Assembly (NCBI GenBank): GCA_030447945.1
Contig: JAUJNV010000139.1
Coordinates: forward strand, 1-5,511
Origin: Fimbriimonas sp.
Lineage (GTDB): Bacteria > Armatimonadota > Fimbriimonadia > Fimbriimonadales > Fimbriimonadaceae
DNA: 5,511 nucleotides
Direction of reading: 5' to 3'
Position numbers and translations under genes: made by a program. The notes beneath the pieces were generated by a model. It was given only the letters and a program-made list of their open reading frames with translations. It did no database searches and was not told where the DNA came from. Of this stretch, positions 4,744-5,511 are shown piece by piece. Each line of letters begins with the position of its first letter. Positions within the stretch are counted from its first letter, which is position 1.

Positions 4744-5511
4744 ATGCAACGCAGCAAAGCCTTCACCCTCATCGAGCTCTTAGTCGTGATCGCGATCATC
4801 GCGATCCTCGCCGCCATTCTCTTCCCCGTCTTCGCCCAGGCCAAGTCGGCCGCCAAAAAGACGTCGTCACTGTCCAACATCAAGCAGTTGGGCACCGCGC
4901 TCAACATCTACGGCGGCGACAGCGACGACATGTCGCCCCACACGAAGGTCCACGAGGCCTACGTGTTCCACGCTCGCCTCATGCCCTACGTGAAGAGCAT
5001 GGACATGTTCAAGGATCCCGCATCGCCCGCCAAGCAGGGCATGTTGCAGCGAAAGCAGCACGACAACGGGTTCGGCAATTACATGATTCCGCCGGACGAT
5101 GGTTGCATCGGCCTGGGCACTTCCAAGTTCGGTAGCGAAGACGGCCCTAACTCGAACTACTTCAAAGACATCTATCCGCCGTCGGACTACGACGTCAACA
5201 TCAAGCAGTTCGCCTACTCGAACAAGATCTGCAAGTCGGCCCGTACACAGGACTACACCCAGCCGGGCTTTAGCCTCACTTCGGGCGCGACGTCGGGCGA
5301 CGGCAACGAGGGCATAGGCGAAGCGCCGGCCAAGTCGTTCACCTCGGTCGCCAAAGCCGTCGTCTTCTACACGTTCGAGCCGGACAACACGGACTGGCCG
5401 GGCAAGAGCTTCTGGGGACCGAGCTACCAAGGCATGCACGGGGACAGCAACATCCTCGGCTTCGCCGACAGCCACGCCAAGTCGCATAAGACGAAGCAGA
5501 TGATGGGTGCC
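4744..5511 (+). CDS. Prepilin-type N-terminal cleavage/methylation domain protein (type II pseudopilin-like, DUF1559-type), 3' end outside the window
   Basis: The frame is open for 256 codons to the window end. Residues 1-6 (MQRSKA) are a short basic leader; cleavage is expected between Ala6 and Phe7. This is followed by the classic hydrophobic helix [20 protein letters not shown] with the essential Glu at mature position 5 (Glu11). It continues into [20 protein letters not shown], the sub-type common in Armatimonadota and Planctomycetota-like DUF1559/H-x-G proteins. Near the end, [17 protein letters not shown] (230-246) matches the 'HxGxxNxxFxDGH' block of that family, with Ser in place of the usual Gly. 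A prepilin peptidase would process it, and the helix would anchor it in the inner membrane or in a pseudopilus; its role (secretion, surface adhesion) is unknown. AAGGAG at 4729-4734 lies 9 nt before the ATG. It could share a transcript with the repressor or use a promoter near 4709. Only a few residues are probably missing at the C-terminus. Confidence 0.9.
   Translation, partial: MQRSKAFTLIELLVVIAIIAILAAILFPVFAQAKSAAKKTSSLSNIKQLGTALNIYGGDSDDMSPHTKVHEAYVFHARLMPYVKSMDMFKDPASPAKQGMLQRKQHDNGFGNYMIPPDDGCIGLGTSKFGSEDGPNSNYFKDIYPPSDYDVNIKQFAYSNKICKSARTQDYTQPGFSLTSGATSGDGNEGIGEAPAKSFTSVAKAVVFYTFEPDNTDWPGKSFWGPSYQGMHGDSNILGFADSHAKSHKTKQMMGA

Noticed and set aside
4867..5487. Open frame of 206 codons on the minus strand
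   Set aside because: It lies antisense to the clearly coding pseudopilin gene, is rich in Val, Arg and Ala from mirrored GC-biased codons, and has no recognisable motif.
1..5511. CRISPR array, toxin-antitoxin pair, insertion sequence or defence system
   Set aside because: I saw no regularly spaced direct repeats, no transposase and no defence-type domain in any of the frames examined.

Overview
The window is GC-rich bacterial DNA. Two features suggest Armatimonadota, perhaps Fimbriimonadia. One is the last gene, whose N-terminus carries a type IV pilin-like segment running on into FPVFAQAK, with an H-x-G/FAD-x-H-like C-terminal block. The other is a LacI-family regulator directly upstream of it. 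This assignment rests on recalled family signatures, not on a search.

Layout. Positions 1-189 (minus) hold a decayed remnant of a dTDP-4-dehydrorhamnose-reductase-like (RmlD/extended SDR) protein that runs off the left edge. It is broken by a frame change and an in-frame stop. Positions 336-1916 (minus) encode a fusion flavoprotein: cyclic-nucleotide-binding-like domain, degenerate thioredoxin-like domain, then a thioredoxin-reductase-like FAD/NAD(P)H module without the CxxC active site. Its natural first 22 codons (to an ATG at 1981 with a good ribosome site) lie out of frame because one base appears to be missing from a G run at 1949-1952.

Positions 1987-2500 hold no convincing gene but are full of inverted repeats. 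The main one is a 24-bp, 23/24-matching inverted repeat (2107-2130 and 2221-2244) around a 90-bp centre. It extends outward as an imperfect rod over 2066-2287 and has a nested stem inside. A second structured block (2283-2333) and a perfect 12-bp palindrome (2381-2392) follow. This is the least explained part of the window.

Positions 2501-3388 (plus) are one ancestral lipoprotein gene with two CHRD domains, now split over several frames by four indels whose sum is zero. A hairpin (3414-3453) follows it. Positions 3685-4692 encode an intact LacI/GalR-type repressor with a LacI-like palindrome just upstream of its start, which suggests autoregulation. After a 10-base poly-C tract comes an intact pseudopilin-like surface/secretion gene (4744 to the right edge).

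Functional reading: the right half looks like a regulator plus a regulated or merely adjacent exported pilin-like protein. The left half has a redox/stress-type flavoprotein next to decayed genes. All frame disruptions lie left of 3390 and none occur in the 1.8 kb of coding sequence to the right. This may mean local gene decay, but base-calling errors in short homopolymers must be excluded first.
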